Below the pieces are notes generated by a model, which saw only the letters and a list, made by a program, of their open reading frames with translations, searched no databases and was not told where the DNA came from. Positions 28,293-37,761 of a stretch of DNA of 64,000 nt are shown here, piece by piece. Origin of the DNA: Aquisphaera giovannonii (GTDB taxonomy: Bacteria; Planctomycetota; Planctomycetia; Isosphaerales; Isosphaeraceae); contig NZ_CP042997.1 in assembly GCF_008087625.1 (NCBI RefSeq), positions 5,766,001 through 5,830,000 on the forward strand, given 5' to 3'. Both the position numbers and the translations under genes were made by a program. Numbering within the stretch: the stretch's first letter is position 1; each line of letters starts with the position of its first letter.

Positions 28293-28791
28293 TCCGGCCG
28301 GCGACCGCGGGGCGTCCTCGCCGCGGCGCGGGACGTCCGGCCGACCGTGGTGAGACGGCCGCATGCAGGCCGGGCCGGAGACGCCGCGACTCGACCTCTC
28401 ATCCCCGGGATCGTGGCGAGGTGACCACACGCGTGAGCGTGTGGTCCGGACGGGCGAAGCCCCCAGCCTCCGGCGTGAGCCGGACCGGCATGCGGCGACG
28501 ACGTCTCGCCAGCCGGAGAGGCCTCGCCGCCCGGGCCCGGATCGCACTGACTTCCGAGGCTGGAGGACTGCGCCGCGTCCGGACCACGGGCTCACGCCTC
28601 GTGGTGACCCGGGCATGCGATGCCGCGCCGACGGCCAATCCCGTCGAGGCCTTGTCTCACGCCATCGCGACGAGAGCGCCCTGCCGTCACCGCGCGCCGA
28701 AGATCCTCTCCGGGTCTTGCCCGGCTCTCGCAGCCTGGGTGGCCGGGTCGGAGCCGAAGGCGACGCCCCGGGACGCCGGGGTGCCGGGCGT
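28293..28791. other. Intergenic region dominated by a long inverted repeat
   Basis: About 500 bp downstream of two convergent genes. It holds the ~190 bp inverted repeat listed at 28419-28609. No gene is supported; open frames here are imposed by the repeat and by GC content. Confidence 0.5.
28419..28609. repeat. Long imperfect inverted repeat (possible large hairpin)
   Basis: The left arm begins with GACCACACGCGTGAGCGTGT followed by GGTCCGGACG. The right arm, read on the other strand, runs CACCACGAGGCGTGAGCCCG then TGGTCCGGACG. The match continues inward through CCCCAGCCTCCGG versus CCTCCAGCCTCGG. The arms are ~60 nt with roughly three quarters identity, around a ~60-70 nt centre. A smaller perfect stem (CCACACGC/GCGTGTGG) lies inside the left arm. 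It could be a MITE remnant or a structured transcript end shared by the two convergent genes. Confidence 0.65.
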
Positions 28792-29565
28792 TCACGGCCG
28801 GATGTTCGCCCGCTGCGGTGCCTCCGCGGCGGGGGGCTGCCGGGGCTCGGCCATCGAGCCCTTCCCGATGAGCCCCAGGACTTCCAGCAGCCTGGCGGGG
28901 TCGACCCGGTAAGGCGTGCCCTTGCCTTCATAGAAGCCGTACCGCTCGACCATGAACGGGACGAGGAGGCTGAACTCGATCTGCTTCCCGCTGTCCAGGT
29001 TCCGCACGGTCACTTCCTTGTTCGATTTGGTCCCATCGTGAAAGGGCGAGGGCTGATCTCCCCTGTAGGCGACGACCGTCACGCGGAACCGCTGCCCGTG
29101 ATAGCGGAACGGCTCCTCCTGCATCCGCTCGCCGATCGCCCCGAGGGCGTGCATGTGCCGGGCAACCTCCTGGTGCGTGAGGCCCAGTCGCCCGACGACC
29201 TCGTCGTTGTCGGCCGCCATCACTTCCAGCAGGCTCTCCCGCTTCCCGAGGAATCCCCCGTCCGACCCGACCGGCGATTTGGCCCCCGGCCTCATGTCGG
29301 CCTCGAGGTCGGCGATCGCGCGGCCGTTGATCTCCGCGAGCGTGCGGAGCAGTTTCGTCGAGTTCTTGCCGCCGACGACGAACCCGGTCTTCGGGTCCTT
29401 CCGAGGCTGGACGAGCCTCACCCCCAATGACGCGGGGTCGGTGTTCGTAAAATCACGAATGGTCGGATGCGGCCCGGGGGCCTGGGAGGCCCCGGGAGCA
29501 TCCGCCCGGACCACCGGGAGGATGGCGAGGGCGAGCACGAGCACAGCGGCCACTCCGATCTTCAT
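28792..29565 (-). CDS. Hypothetical exported protein
   Basis: A 257 aa protein with a clear signal peptide (MKIGVAAVLVLALAILPVVRA). The mature part is mostly soluble, mixed alpha/beta, with the segment LGLTHQEVARHMHALGA and a C-terminal region ending in a Pro/Ala tail. I do not recognise a family. The ATG at 29565 begins directly at the signal peptide; the longer frame to 29691 does not. It is convergent with the BamA-type gene across the inverted repeat. Confidence 0.72.
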   Translation of the reverse strand: MKIGVAAVLVLALAILPVVRADAPGASQAPGPHPTIRDFTNTDPASLGVRLVQPRKDPKTGFVVGGKNSTKLLRTLAEINGRAIADLEADMRPGAKSPVGSDGGFLGKRESLLEVMAADNDEVVGRLGLTHQEVARHMHALGAIGERMQEEPFRYHGQRFRVTVVAYRGDQPSPFHDGTKSNKEVTVRNLDSGKQIEFSLLVPFMVERYGFYEGKGTPYRVDPARLLEVLGLIGKGSMAEPRQPPAAEAPQRANIRP

Positions 29566-29750
29566 GTCCGGCTTCCTTATGGCGTCTCGACCGGTCCCAC
29601 CGGCCCCGACCAGGGATCCCCGGGCAGGTGCGGACCTTGGAGTTCCGGACCTCGGCGGGATCCCTGCATGGACATTCGACGCACGCCGCATTTTCGCGAC
29701 AAATGGCGTGCCCCCCGACTGTGAGGACGACCCCGGGGCGGAGCTTCCGC

Positions 29751-30308
29751 TCAGGGGAAGAGCTCGTCCGTCGGGATCGGCTCGAAGTCGATGTCGTCGA
29801 GGCGAAGCGGGATCGGCCCGTGCTCGGCGATCGTCGCATGCAAGCCGAGCCCCTGAGCGCCGGCGATGTGGATCTCGACGACCCGACGAGCGAGGTCGAT
29901 GATCCAGTACTCCCGGATGCCGGCCCGGGAATACGCGCGGCGTTTGGGGCCGGAGTCCTTGGGGTAGGTCGTGTCGGACACCTCGACGACCAGGGCGACG
30001 TCGTGCCGGTCCGGGGTGCGCCGGGCGTATCGGGCCCGGGGGCCCCGGAGGACGACGAGATCCGGGATGGGTTTCCAGTGGCGGGAGAGCACGAGGGGCT
30101 TCTCCTCGCGGACCGTCCAGTCGTCCTTCGGGAGCAGTCCCTCCAGCAGGTCGCCCAGCACCGTGACGGCGTTGTCGTGGGCGGGGCCGGTCGTCATCAT
30201 GACGAGCAATCCATTCAGGAGCTCAACCCTGCGATCCGCGAACGTCCCCGCGGCGTCCAGGGCGTCATACCCGGCCACATCGAGCCGAAAGGGGACGATC
30301 TTGCGCAT
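29751..30308 (-). CDS. Uma2-family (DUF820) endonuclease-like protein
   Basis: A 185 aa protein of the Uma2/DUF820 family, which has a PD-(D/E)xK nuclease fold. Visible motifs are the N-terminal RRVELLNGLLVMM strand, KPIPDLVVLRG (the PD of the core), VALVVEVSDTTY (the E-x-S core), then the Lys in KRRAYSRAGIREYWIIDL. The family is strongly expanded in planctomycetes and cyanobacteria, is of unknown biological role, and is often near mobile or accessory DNA. The ATG at 30308 gives a standard-length protein. Confidence 0.9.
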   Translation of the reverse strand: MRKIVPFRLDVAGYDALDAAGTFADRRVELLNGLLVMMTTGPAHDNAVTVLGDLLEGLLPKDDWTVREEKPLVLSRHWKPIPDLVVLRGPRARYARRTPDRHDVALVVEVSDTTYPKDSGPKRRAYSRAGIREYWIIDLARRVVEIHIAGAQGLGLHATIAEHGPIPLRLDDIDFEPIPTDELFP

Positions 30309-30544
30309 GCGTGTTCCGCCGAAAGAGGCCTCGGGTCGGTTCCATCCTACCGGGGGAACCCGTCTTTCCACACCCTCCGCTTGGGCCGGGAGCACGGCGA
30401 TGTGGCAGGCCCATGGGCGACGTCACCGGGCGACGCGGCCGTGGATGAGGGGCGGCGACAGGGGGGAGGCCGAGGTGGTCGGCGGCGTAATCGTCGGGCC
30501 GCCTGGCTTTCGGGGCGGCCCGGCAAGATGGGCTGGCTCCTTCC

Positions 30545-31213
30545 TCAGGCGGACAGGGCCTTCCTCAGCGGGCAATCCTCCCCGATCGGATCACCCCGGC
30601 GATACCGCTGCAACAGCTCCTGGGACCGCCGGGCCAGCATCCGGCGCACCTCCCGCCGCTTCCCCTTGACCCTGGCGATGACCATGTTGTCGTATCCAGT
30701 CGTCTGGTGCCGCATCCAGGCGATCACCGCGGCCTCGGCCCGCTCCTGGATGGGGATGCGTTCCGTCCGGGCGACCGTCCCGCTGCCGACCGGCGTGGCG
30801 TGCTCGGTGACGGCACGGGCCAGTCGGTCGGCCAGGTCGGCGTGGCCGGGGTGGAAGGCGAGGAACGACAGGATCGCCCCGTGGAAGTCCTCCACGTACT
30901 CACCCTGGAGCCGATCGCGGCGACGGGCCGCCGCCTCCTGCTTCCTGGCATAGCTTTCGGTGGACCGCTCGGCGTCGAGCCCGGCCCGGAGCCGCTCGAT
31001 GGTCGCCGACGGTGCCCAGACGCCCCTGGAGAAGGTCCTGCGGCCCACCTTCTCCTGGACCACCCAGTGCTCCCCGGCGGCCTTGACCCGACGGGTCAGG
31101 CCGGCGTCACCCGGCGGCAAGAGGGCCCAGCCCTCCGGGGCGGACCTGACCGTGCCATCGGCGGCTCGGACGGTGTTCGAGGTCGGGCCGGGGGCGAAGC
31201 GGTTGTCGTCCAT
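30545..31213 (-). CDS. DUF2293 domain-containing protein
   Basis: A 222 aa protein. The C-terminal ~90 residues match the DUF2293 pattern: AVIAWMRHQTTGYDNM, then RVKGKRREVRRMLARRSQELL and a final YRRG. The N-terminal part contains a WALLPPGDAGLTRRVKAAG segment typical of the family's variable front. The function is unknown, although the basic C-terminus suggests nucleic-acid contact. The start is the ATG at 31213. It lies 127 bp downstream of a small hypothetical gene on the same strand. Confidence 0.85.
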   Translation of the reverse strand: MDDNRFAPGPTSNTVRAADGTVRSAPEGWALLPPGDAGLTRRVKAAGEHWVVQEKVGRRTFSRGVWAPSATIERLRAGLDAERSTESYARKQEAAARRRDRLQGEYVEDFHGAILSFLAFHPGHADLADRLARAVTEHATPVGSGTVARTERIPIQERAEAAVIAWMRHQTTGYDNMVIARVKGKRREVRRMLARRSQELLQRYRRGDPIGEDCPLRKALSA

Positions 31214-31340
31214 GACTCCTCCTCTCGCTGGATGGTGCGCCCGGAGTTCCATCGTTTATGGCCGCTCCATCGCCCCTCGCAGGGACACCGGCGCGGCCGC
31301 CATGGGGCCGTCCCGGGCGGGATCTGGCCGGGGTGGGACG

Positions 31341-31730
31341 CTACGAGACCCGCACGATCCCGTGCGTGGAGCAGATGACTTCCAGGCCCTCGGGTCGATC
31401 GACGTGGGTCATGACCGGCGACACGAACACCGCCTGGCCGTCGGACGGGATCGCCGCCCGGATGTCATTCCAGAGCTGGCGGAGCTCGTGCCGGATGCGG
31501 TCACCCTCGTCGGCGGCCCCGTCGAGCAGCCGGCGGTACGTCACCCGCATGAGAGTCGGCCCGCCCTGCGGCGTGAGCACCTCGACGCCCGGGAAGGGCT
31601 GGTCCCAGGCGGCCCCGGCCTGCCCCAGGATAGCCTCCTGGTACTCGGCGTCGAGGTCAGCCTCGCGGGGGACGATCTCGTCCCGGAACAGTTCCAGCAC
31701 GCCATCGGGGGTGGGGGTCTCGATCGACAT
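31341..31730 (-). CDS. Small hypothetical protein
   Basis: A 129 aa acidic, soluble protein with no membrane segments or Cys pairs. It has a plausible ATG at 31730 and a regular predicted alpha/beta pattern (VLELFRDEIVPREADLDAEY; VFVSPVMTHVDRPEGLEVI). Not recognised. It may form a unit with the DUF2293 gene downstream. Confidence 0.6.
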   Translation of the reverse strand: MSIETPTPDGVLELFRDEIVPREADLDAEYQEAILGQAGAAWDQPFPGVEVLTPQGGPTLMRVTYRRLLDGAADEGDRIRHELRQLWNDIRAAIPSDGQAVFVSPVMTHVDRPEGLEVICSTHGIVRVS

Positions 31731-32079
31731 GACTCATGCCTCGTTCGGGGTCCGAGAGCGGAGGATCGTGGGGCAGGTGGGGTGGGCCGATAAGCTCGTC
31801 CGCGGCCCGCGGCAGCCGCCCCCCGGTCGCTTGGTCGCTCCCCCACGATACATCGACCCGTGCGTCCGGGGCACCCGATCGACCACGAACCGCCCGACGG
31901 CCACGTCCCGGCAAGGTCGCTGGAGCAGGCCGCCGCTTTCGGGCCGGACGAGGGCGTGCGGGAGCGGAGGCGGAAGTTGCCGAGGGGTGAGCCGATCTCC
32001 TCGGTGACGCGGGCCGGAGGGGGCTGATACCATCGAGGACCGGATCGCCCGACCGATCGGGGACCGCGGAGGACGGGGC
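31731..32079. other. Divergent intergenic region
   Basis: About 350 bp between a hypothetical gene (minus) and the SprT-like gene (plus). No convincing promoter pair, repeat or RNA was found by eye. Confidence 0.3.
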
Positions 32080-32694
32080 ATGGACCTGGACCGACTGGAA
32101 GGGATCGCACGCGAGGAGTTGGCGAGGCACGGCCTGCACGCCTGGACCTTCGGCCTCTCGAAGGCCAGGCGAAGGCTGGGCGTCTGCAAGTACCACCGGA
32201 AGCGGATCGAGATCGCCGAGTATTACGCCCGCAACAGCCCCGAGGCGTCGGTCCTCGACACCCTGCTCCACGAGATCGCCCACGCCATCGCCGGGCCCGC
32301 CGCCAGGCACGGCCCGAGGTGGAAGGCCGTCGCCGTCCGGCTCGGCGCCACGCCCCGGTCCTGCGAGACCTCGGGGGATGCAGTCCTGGAGCCCGGCGAC
32401 TGGCGGGCGACCTGCCCGGCGTGCGAGAACGTCGTCCACCTCTATCGCCGGCCGAGGAGCCTGACCGGCTATCGCTGCAAGTGCGAGGCCCGCTCGCCCC
32501 TGACCTTCGAGTACGCGGGCGACCCGCGCCGCAAGCCCGTCGTGCCGCTGACGATCCAGGAATCGGCCCGGTGGGAGGCGACGTGCGTGGGCTGCGGGAC
32601 CGTGCATCTGCGGCTCCGCAGGCCCAGGGCGGGACGCTGGTACTGCAAGTGCCCCCACCGGAGCGAGATCGCCTGGCGGCCCCGGATCGGATGA
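32080..32694 (+). CDS. SprT-like zinc metalloprotein
   Basis: A 204 aa protein with the SprT-like zincin motif H64-E65-I-A-H68 and a third candidate ligand His77 (LLHEIAHAIAGPAARHGPRW). This is followed by two zinc-ribbon Cys clusters (CPAC ... CKC and CVGC ... CKC). SprT/Spartan-like proteins in eukaryotes act on DNA-protein crosslinks; bacterial members are poorly characterised. The double zinc ribbon at the C-terminus is longer than in E. coli SprT. The ATG at 32080 gives a complete zincin domain. Confidence 0.88.
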   Translation: MDLDRLEGIAREELARHGLHAWTFGLSKARRRLGVCKYHRKRIEIAEYYARNSPEASVLDTLLHEIAHAIAGPAARHGPRWKAVAVRLGATPRSCETSGDAVLEPGDWRATCPACENVVHLYRRPRSLTGYRCKCEARSPLTFEYAGDPRRKPVVPLTIQESARWEATCVGCGTVHLRLRRPRAGRWYCKCPHRSEIAWRPRIG

Positions 32695-32932
32695 GACGCC
32701 CGGTCGAGAGGGGCCCCCGCATCGCAGGAGACGTGCCCGACCGCACGACCTTCGAGCGGCCTGCGGCGGGAAGGCTTGACGGACCTGCTCGAGCCGAGGA
32801 TGCCGAGTTCCGTGCCGGGGCCGCCGACCGGCATGACCTGTGCGGGCCTGACGCGTCGCCGACGTGGCGGGGGCGAACGGCTGAGGCCGCCTTCGCGAAG
32901 TAATCGTCATCATTCAGCTTCGGAGCCAGACC

Positions 32933-33409
32933 ATGCGACCCGACTTCGCCGACGAGATCGTCGAGCAATTCGAGCGGGGCCAGATTTCCCGCCGCCAGCT
33001 TGCCTCCCGGCTGATGGGCCTGGGGGCGGTCCTGGCCGCCGTGCCGGCCGCCGCCCGGGCGGGCCAGGAGAAGGAGAGCACCTTCCGGGCGACCGGGCTG
33101 GATCACGTCGCCCTGAACGTCCGGGACGTGCCCCGGTCCCGCGATTGGTACGTCAAGCACCTGGGCCTGGAGGTCATCACGGACGGCGGCGAGGACAACT
33201 GCTTCCTCGGCTCCGGCGGCGGCTTCTTCCTGACGCTGTTCCGCGGGGACAGGCCCGGCCTGAACCACTACTGCTACGCCATCAAGGACTTCGACGTCGA
33301 TCGCGCCGAGGCGAAGCTCAAGGCCGCCGGGCTGAAGCTCCGCCGGGAGTCTGGCCGGATCTACTTCGAAGACCCGGACGGCATCGAGGTCCAGGTCAGC
33401 GGCTCGTGA
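32933..33409 (+). CDS. VOC (glyoxalase/bleomycin-resistance superfamily) protein with a Tat-like leader
   Basis: A 158 aa protein. Residues 15-45 resemble a twin-arginine leader (ISRRQLASRLMGLG, then AAVPAAARA). The mature part is one VOC module: GLDHVALNVRDVPRSRDWYV with a metal-ligand His, LNHYCYAIKDFDVDRAEAKL, and EDPDGIEVQV with the terminal Glu ligand. Substrates of this fold vary (glyoxalase, dioxygenase, resistance proteins), so no reaction is assigned. An exported VOC protein is unusual and the leader should be tested. Confidence 0.82.
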   Translation: MRPDFADEIVEQFERGQISRRQLASRLMGLGAVLAAVPAAARAGQEKESTFRATGLDHVALNVRDVPRSRDWYVKHLGLEVITDGGEDNCFLGSGGGFFLTLFRGDRPGLNHYCYAIKDFDVDRAEAKLKAAGLKLRRESGRIYFEDPDGIEVQVSGS

Positions 33410-33625
33410 GGCGAGGGACCTCGCGGATCGCCCCAGGGCCCCTGCGGGATCGGGATCGAAGCTGTTCTTGCGTCAGCCGATCACTGGGTCATCCGCCGAA
33501 ATCTCGGCCCTCACGGCGAGCGGGATCGACATCGCCGCCGTGGCGGCTGTGCCTATTACCCCGGCGAGGAAGAAGATCACGTTGTGCGGGTCCTGAGGCT
33601 CTCATACCCCTCGGTGAGGGGCGGG

Positions 33626-33744
33626 CCGGATTCGATTCCCCCCTTACGAAGGGGGGATACAGGGGGGTGTATTCGACCGCCTCGGCCTGGGGAATCCACC
33701 CCCTCCCACTCCCCCTTCGTGAGGGGGAGAGCCGGATTGGCTCC
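33626..33744. repeat. MITE-like palindromic repeat, copy 3
   Basis: Arms CCCCCCTTACGAAGGGGGGA and CCCCCTTCGTGAGGGGGAG, with outer ends GCCGGATT and its complement. In this copy the end resembling the left end of copy 2 (GGAGCCA...) is on the right, so the two are in opposite orientation. It lies ~150 bp from the IS701-type remnant. Confidence 0.75.
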
Positions 33745-33889
33745 CCCTGCCGGGGGATGAACAGCACTTCCGGTAGCCGGAGCCTGACCTCCTTTCTCGC
33801 CGGAGTAATAATGACCACCAAGGCTCCTGGTCGCGGCAGCGGGCCGCGTCGTCGGTCCGTGACTTCGGCAAGTTGAGCGTGCGGTCGAG

Positions 33890-34318
33890 TCAGGCCGCCC
33901 GCGGCCGGAGCGGTCGGCAGGGAAATCGGCGATCTGGCCATCTTCGACCGGCCCGGCCGTGCCGGAGCACCGCTGCTGGACGCCCACCGACTTGTGTCCC
34001 TTCTTGAGGAACCCAGCCTGATCGACGACCTCGACGTGATCGGGGTCGCCGAGGCGGTCGACGACGAAGGTTCGGGGATCGTCGCGGACGGCGTCGGACC
34101 CCCGGCTGGCGCGGCCCTGCCGCCGCCGGACGCCGCGCGGTAAGGCCTCGACGAGGTCCTCGGCCGCTGACAGGAGGTCTTGCACTCGAGGCGGACCGGG
34201 GGCCGCGGAGGGACGCCGCGGCCCGAGGCCTGACGGCCTTGCGGCCGGACCGCGAGGCGAGCCATGCCGTCCGTTCCTCGAATCGTTCAGGCCGGTCGGC
34301 CGGGGCGGCAGTGGTCAT
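33890..34318 (-). pseudogene. IS701-family transposase remnant
   Basis: In one frame (34185 to ~33890) the translation reads MQDLLSAAEDLVEAL ... DAVRDDPRTFVVDRLGDPDH, then VDQAGFLKKGHKSVGVQQ and SGTAGPVEDGQIADF. These are the hallmark blocks of IS701-type transposases, including the first catalytic Asp region. In another frame, from an ATG at 34318, the N-terminal part (ADRPERFEERTAWLASRSGR) is recognisable. The catalytic core downstream is missing and at least one frameshift and an internal insertion separate the blocks, so it is inactive. No clear terminal inverted repeats were found. Confidence 0.75.
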
Positions 34319-34515
34319 CGGGAGCTCCGCGAAGGAGGGCCCAGGCTTAACACGGCACGAGGCGCCGCTGGGATGCCAGGCCGATTCGGGCAGGCTGACG
34401 GGCCCACCCTCGGGTGACGTCGGCATGATGATTCACGGGGGATCGCGAAGTAAAATGCGCTCATGATTTGAATGCGAGTAGCCGATGGATCGGACCTCAC
34501 GGAGCTCGTGTGGCC

Positions 34516-35352
34516 ATGAATCAAGGCAACGAAGCGATCCCAATTGGCGCCTGGATACGAATGAGCATGGTGGTGCCGCGGGGTGTCCCCACTCTCGTCG
34601 GCTTCACCTACGTGGATCACCAAGAGGGGCCGTCAGCGAAAGGGAGCCGTCCGGACGATCCCAACCTCGCTGAGAGGCCCGAGGTGACCGTTCGCCTCGC
34701 CGGACCGAACCCCGGGTTGACGTGGGAAGCGTTGAGCCAGGAAGAGGTTCGTCGTCTCCATCTTCCCAGGGCGCCGGGATGGCTGCACCTATACGGCGAG
34801 CAGCCCCGGCCCACGACCGGATGGGGGGAGTGGCGGCGTCATCCTGCCCTGGCCGGACGGTTCCGACCCGAGCACCCGGATGACCTCCAGGTCGTCGTCC
34901 ACGATGGTGGCCCGAAGCTATCGAGGGAACGGCCCGAAGTTGTCTGGGTCAGGATGACGGGGATGGACGGCGACCGATTTCGGGGGCTGATGCTGAATCA
35001 ACCCAGCAAGCTGAAGACGGTCCGACTGTGGGACGAGATCACGTTCGTCGTCGCTCAGGGCCTTCCATTCCCGTTGCTGGTCACGGGGAAATATCTCCAG
35101 GAACGCGGCAATTGGACGATCCGCCCTTGCGACAAGTGCGGCCTATCCGAATTGCTGGACGCGCCTTCGGACCTGATCCGGGCGACGTTCCCGCAGCATC
35201 CCAATGCGCATCTTACAGAGGTGTTCACGCAATTCTGCCCACTATGCGGCGGTGTGCTGTCTTTGAAGTCTGTGAATCGGCCGGAGGAGGATCATGAGCC
35301 GGAAACAGCACCGGTACCCGCTCCACGAGCTTGGTGGCAGTTCTGGAGATGA
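34516..35352 (+). CDS. Hypothetical protein with a C-terminal zinc ribbon
   Basis: A 278 aa soluble protein. The middle contains VWVRMTGMDGDRFRGLMLNQ followed by a Leu/Asp segment ending in WDEITFVV, which resembles the DUF2314/DUF2185-type fold; this is a weak visual match. The C-terminus has CDKC and CPLC pairs, a likely zinc ribbon, then a Pro/Ala tail ending in WWQFWR. The codon usage is visibly less GC-biased than its neighbours, consistent with acquired DNA. The ATG at 34516 was chosen over an upstream TTG at 34468. Confidence 0.7.
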   Translation: MNQGNEAIPIGAWIRMSMVVPRGVPTLVGFTYVDHQEGPSAKGSRPDDPNLAERPEVTVRLAGPNPGLTWEALSQEEVRRLHLPRAPGWLHLYGEQPRPTTGWGEWRRHPALAGRFRPEHPDDLQVVVHDGGPKLSRERPEVVWVRMTGMDGDRFRGLMLNQPSKLKTVRLWDEITFVVAQGLPFPLLVTGKYLQERGNWTIRPCDKCGLSELLDAPSDLIRATFPQHPNAHLTEVFTQFCPLCGGVLSLKSVNRPEEDHEPETAPVPAPRAWWQFWR

Positions 35353-35731
35353 GGGCCGCTTCACGCATGCGGTGGGGACTCCGGCTCAGCATTGGAGGCC
35401 GTGTGGCGAACTTGCGGTGATCGGACGGTCGCGGCGCGCCATTCCGAGGGATGGGGTCGGGCCGCTCCCGCGACGAAGATGAGCGGCCTGGAGGCCGCGA
35501 GATCGGCCCCGCGAGGTGCGCGCCGGACTCGCATCGAGTTGACCGGTCCGCGGACATAAGTCGATGAAATGGCGCGACGGAAGAGGCCCGAGCCCTGCCT
35601 CGCCGCCGGCATCAGGGGCGATCCCCGCAAGCAGCGGGCGGCCCGCGGTGCGGCCGGGAAGGGCCCCCCGCCGCTGGGACGGGTCGGAAAGGCGCCGGCG
35701 CCGTCCCGACCGCACTCGCCGTCGCCGCGGC
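35353..35731. other. Intergenic region, no gene seen
   Basis: About 380 bp between convergent genes. No terminator hairpin, repeat or RNA gene was recognised. Confidence 0.3.
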
Positions 35732-37435
35732 TCAGGAGGCGGCGGAGGCCCGCCGGCCTGCCCCGGCCTTGGCGCCGTCGCGGGCGTCCTCGTCCCTGGG
35801 CTTGAGCCGCCGCGTGAGCGCGGCGAAGGGGCTGTCGACCTCCTGGCGCTTGAGGCGGGCGTAGAGGTAGTCGTCGTAGCCGCACGGGTAGACCGTCAGC
35901 TTGCCCGACTCGACCTCGATGACCTTGTTCGCCACGGCGCGGATGAAGTGCTCGTCGTGCGAGATGAAGCAGAGCGAGCCCGCATATTCGTCCAGGGCCT
36001 CCTCGAGCACGTCGCGGCTGGCGATGTCGAGGTGGTTGGTCGGCTCGTCCATCATGATGAAGTTGTGGGCGACGGTGAGGATCTTCGCCAGGCAGAGGCG
36101 GGTCTTCTCGCCGCCGGAGAGCGACCCGACGGCCTTCTCGACGGAGTCGCCCGAGAAGAGGAAGGCGCCGAGCATCTGCCTCAACGCGCCCTCGCTGGCA
36201 CCCGGATGGACGTCCCGCAGGTTGGCGATCACGGTCGACTTCATGTTGAGCGCCTCGACCCGGTGCTGCGCGAAGTAGGTGGCGTGGACGTTGCTGCCGA
36301 ACGCCACCTCGCCTCGCGTCGGCGCGTGGACGCCCGCCAGCAGCTTCATGAGCGTCGTCTTGCCGGCGCCGTTGGGCCCGACGAGCACCACCTTGTCGCC
36401 CCGCTCGATCTCCAGGTCCAGGCCGCTGTAGACCACCTTGGTGCCGTAGGCGAAGGAGACGCCGTCGAACCGGGCGACGACCTGGCCGCTCCGGGGCGGC
36501 TCGGGCAGGCGGATCCGGACGGAGGAGCCGTCGGCCCGGGGCGCGTCGATCCGCTCCATCTTGTCGATCGCCTTGAGCCGGCTCTGGGCCCGCGCGGCGG
36601 TCGCCGCGTTGGCGCGGTTGCGGTCGACGAAGTCCTGCATCTGGCGGATCTTCTTCTGCTGCGTGTCGAACGACGCCTGGTGGACCGCCAGCCGATGCTC
36701 CTTTTGCGGGAGGTAGGCCGAATAGTTGCCGCTGTAGGAATAGAGCTTGCCCAGCTCCAGCTCGAACGTCTTGGTGATGACGCGGTCGAGGAAGTCGCGG
36801 TCGTGGCAGGTGATCAGGATCGCGCCGGGGTAGGAGCGGAGGAACTCCTCGAACCACTTGACGCTCAGGAGGTCCAGGTGGTTGGTGGGCTCGTCCAGCA
36901 GCAGGAGGTCGTGCTCGAAGGCGAGCAGCCCGCCGAGCGCCAGCCGCATCGCCCAGCCGCCGGAGAGGGTCGCCACCGGCGCGTCGAGCTGCGCGACCGA
37001 GAAGCCCAGCCCCAGCAGGATCGCCTTGGCGCGGGCCTCCATCTCGTAGCCGCCGGCGGCGACGAACGCCTCCATCGCGTCGTCGTAGTCGTCCAGGGCC
37101 TGCGGGTCGCCCTCCTCCAGCCCCTTCATGACCGCCTTGAGCTTCACGTCGGCCTCGGTCCAGGGGCCGAGGTGGTTCAGCATGTTCTCGAAGACCGTCC
37201 CCTCGCGGAGCGGGTGGATCTCCTGCGAGAGGTAGCCGATCGAGCACTTGCGGTCGCGGAGCAGCTCGCCGGAGTCCAGCGACTCCTGCCCCATCAGCAC
37301 CTTGAACAGCGTGGACTTGCCCGCGCCATTCTTCCCGAGCAGGCCGACCCGGTCGCCGCGGACGATCGAGGCGTCGATGCCGTCGTAAATCGTCTGATTG
37401 CCGAACTTCTTGATGGCGTTGATCAAACGGATCAT
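35732..37435 (-). CDS. ABC-F family ATPase (ribosome-associated type)
   Basis: A 567 aa protein with two ABC domains in one chain and no membrane segments, as in EttA/Uup/ABC-F proteins that act on the ribosome. The first Walker A is GKNGAGKS at residues 34-41 with signature LSGGWAMR and Walker [13 protein letters not shown]. The second Walker A is GPNGAGKT, with signature LSGGEKTR and [12 protein letters not shown]. The inter-domain linker is rich in Lys/Arg/Gln ([20 protein letters not shown]), typical of the P-site tRNA interaction motif. The subfamily was not determined. The ATG at 37435 starts directly at the first ABC strand. Confidence 0.95.
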   Translation of the reverse strand: MIRLINAIKKFGNQTIYDGIDASIVRGDRVGLLGKNGAGKSTLFKVLMGQESLDSGELLRDRKCSIGYLSQEIHPLREGTVFENMLNHLGPWTEADVKLKAVMKGLEEGDPQALDDYDDAMEAFVAAGGYEMEARAKAILLGLGFSVAQLDAPVATLSGGWAMRLALGGLLAFEHDLLLLDEPTNHLDLLSVKWFEEFLRSYPGAILITCHDRDFLDRVITKTFELELGKLYSYSGNYSAYLPQKEHRLAVHQASFDTQQKKIRQMQDFVDRNRANAATAARAQSRLKAIDKMERIDAPRADGSSVRIRLPEPPRSGQVVARFDGVSFAYGTKVVYSGLDLEIERGDKVVLVGPNGAGKTTLMKLLAGVHAPTRGEVAFGSNVHATYFAQHRVEALNMKSTVIANLRDVHPGASEGALRQMLGAFLFSGDSVEKAVGSLSGGEKTRLCLAKILTVAHNFIMMDEPTNHLDIASRDVLEEALDEYAGSLCFISHDEHFIRAVANKVIEVESGKLTVYPCGYDDYLYARLKRQEVDSPFAALTRRLKPRDEDARDGAKAGAGRRASAAS

Positions 37436-37761
37436 CGGGGATTCGTCTCGCGGTTCGGGCGGGGAGGGGTGTGAGTCGGGACGCCGCATCGGCGCCCGGC
37501 CGGGCCCGCCATCGCGAACGGGCGGGGAGAGTGGAAAGCGAAGAAGTTTAGCCGAATTCATGGTCGTCGGCAAGGCCCACCCGCCGCCGATGCACCTCTG
37601 AGCAGCCCAGGCCCGGCCGGCGGGGCGAGGCCCCGGATCATCCCGAAGCCGGTGCGCCGGCCCATCATCGAGACGGTCCCAGGGCGGTCGTGGAGGGGCC
37701 CCCCCGATTCCTCGCGGCCGGGATGGCTGGGCCATCGGCGCCACGGGGCGGGGGGCGAGGA
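37436..37761. other. Intergenic region, no gene seen
   Basis: About 325 bp upstream of the ABC-F gene on the same strand as the next gene. A short AT-richer patch at ~37540-37560 may contain promoter sequence. Nothing else is recognised. Confidence 0.3.

Larger units (their letters stand above)
33410..34515. other. Gene-poor region with a repeat copy and a transposase remnant
   Basis: About 1.1 kb holding the third palindromic repeat (33626-33744) and a decayed IS701-type transposase (33890-34318), both listed separately. A TAAAAT -10-like box at 34451-34456 probably serves the following gene. Nothing else is supported. Confidence 0.5.
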
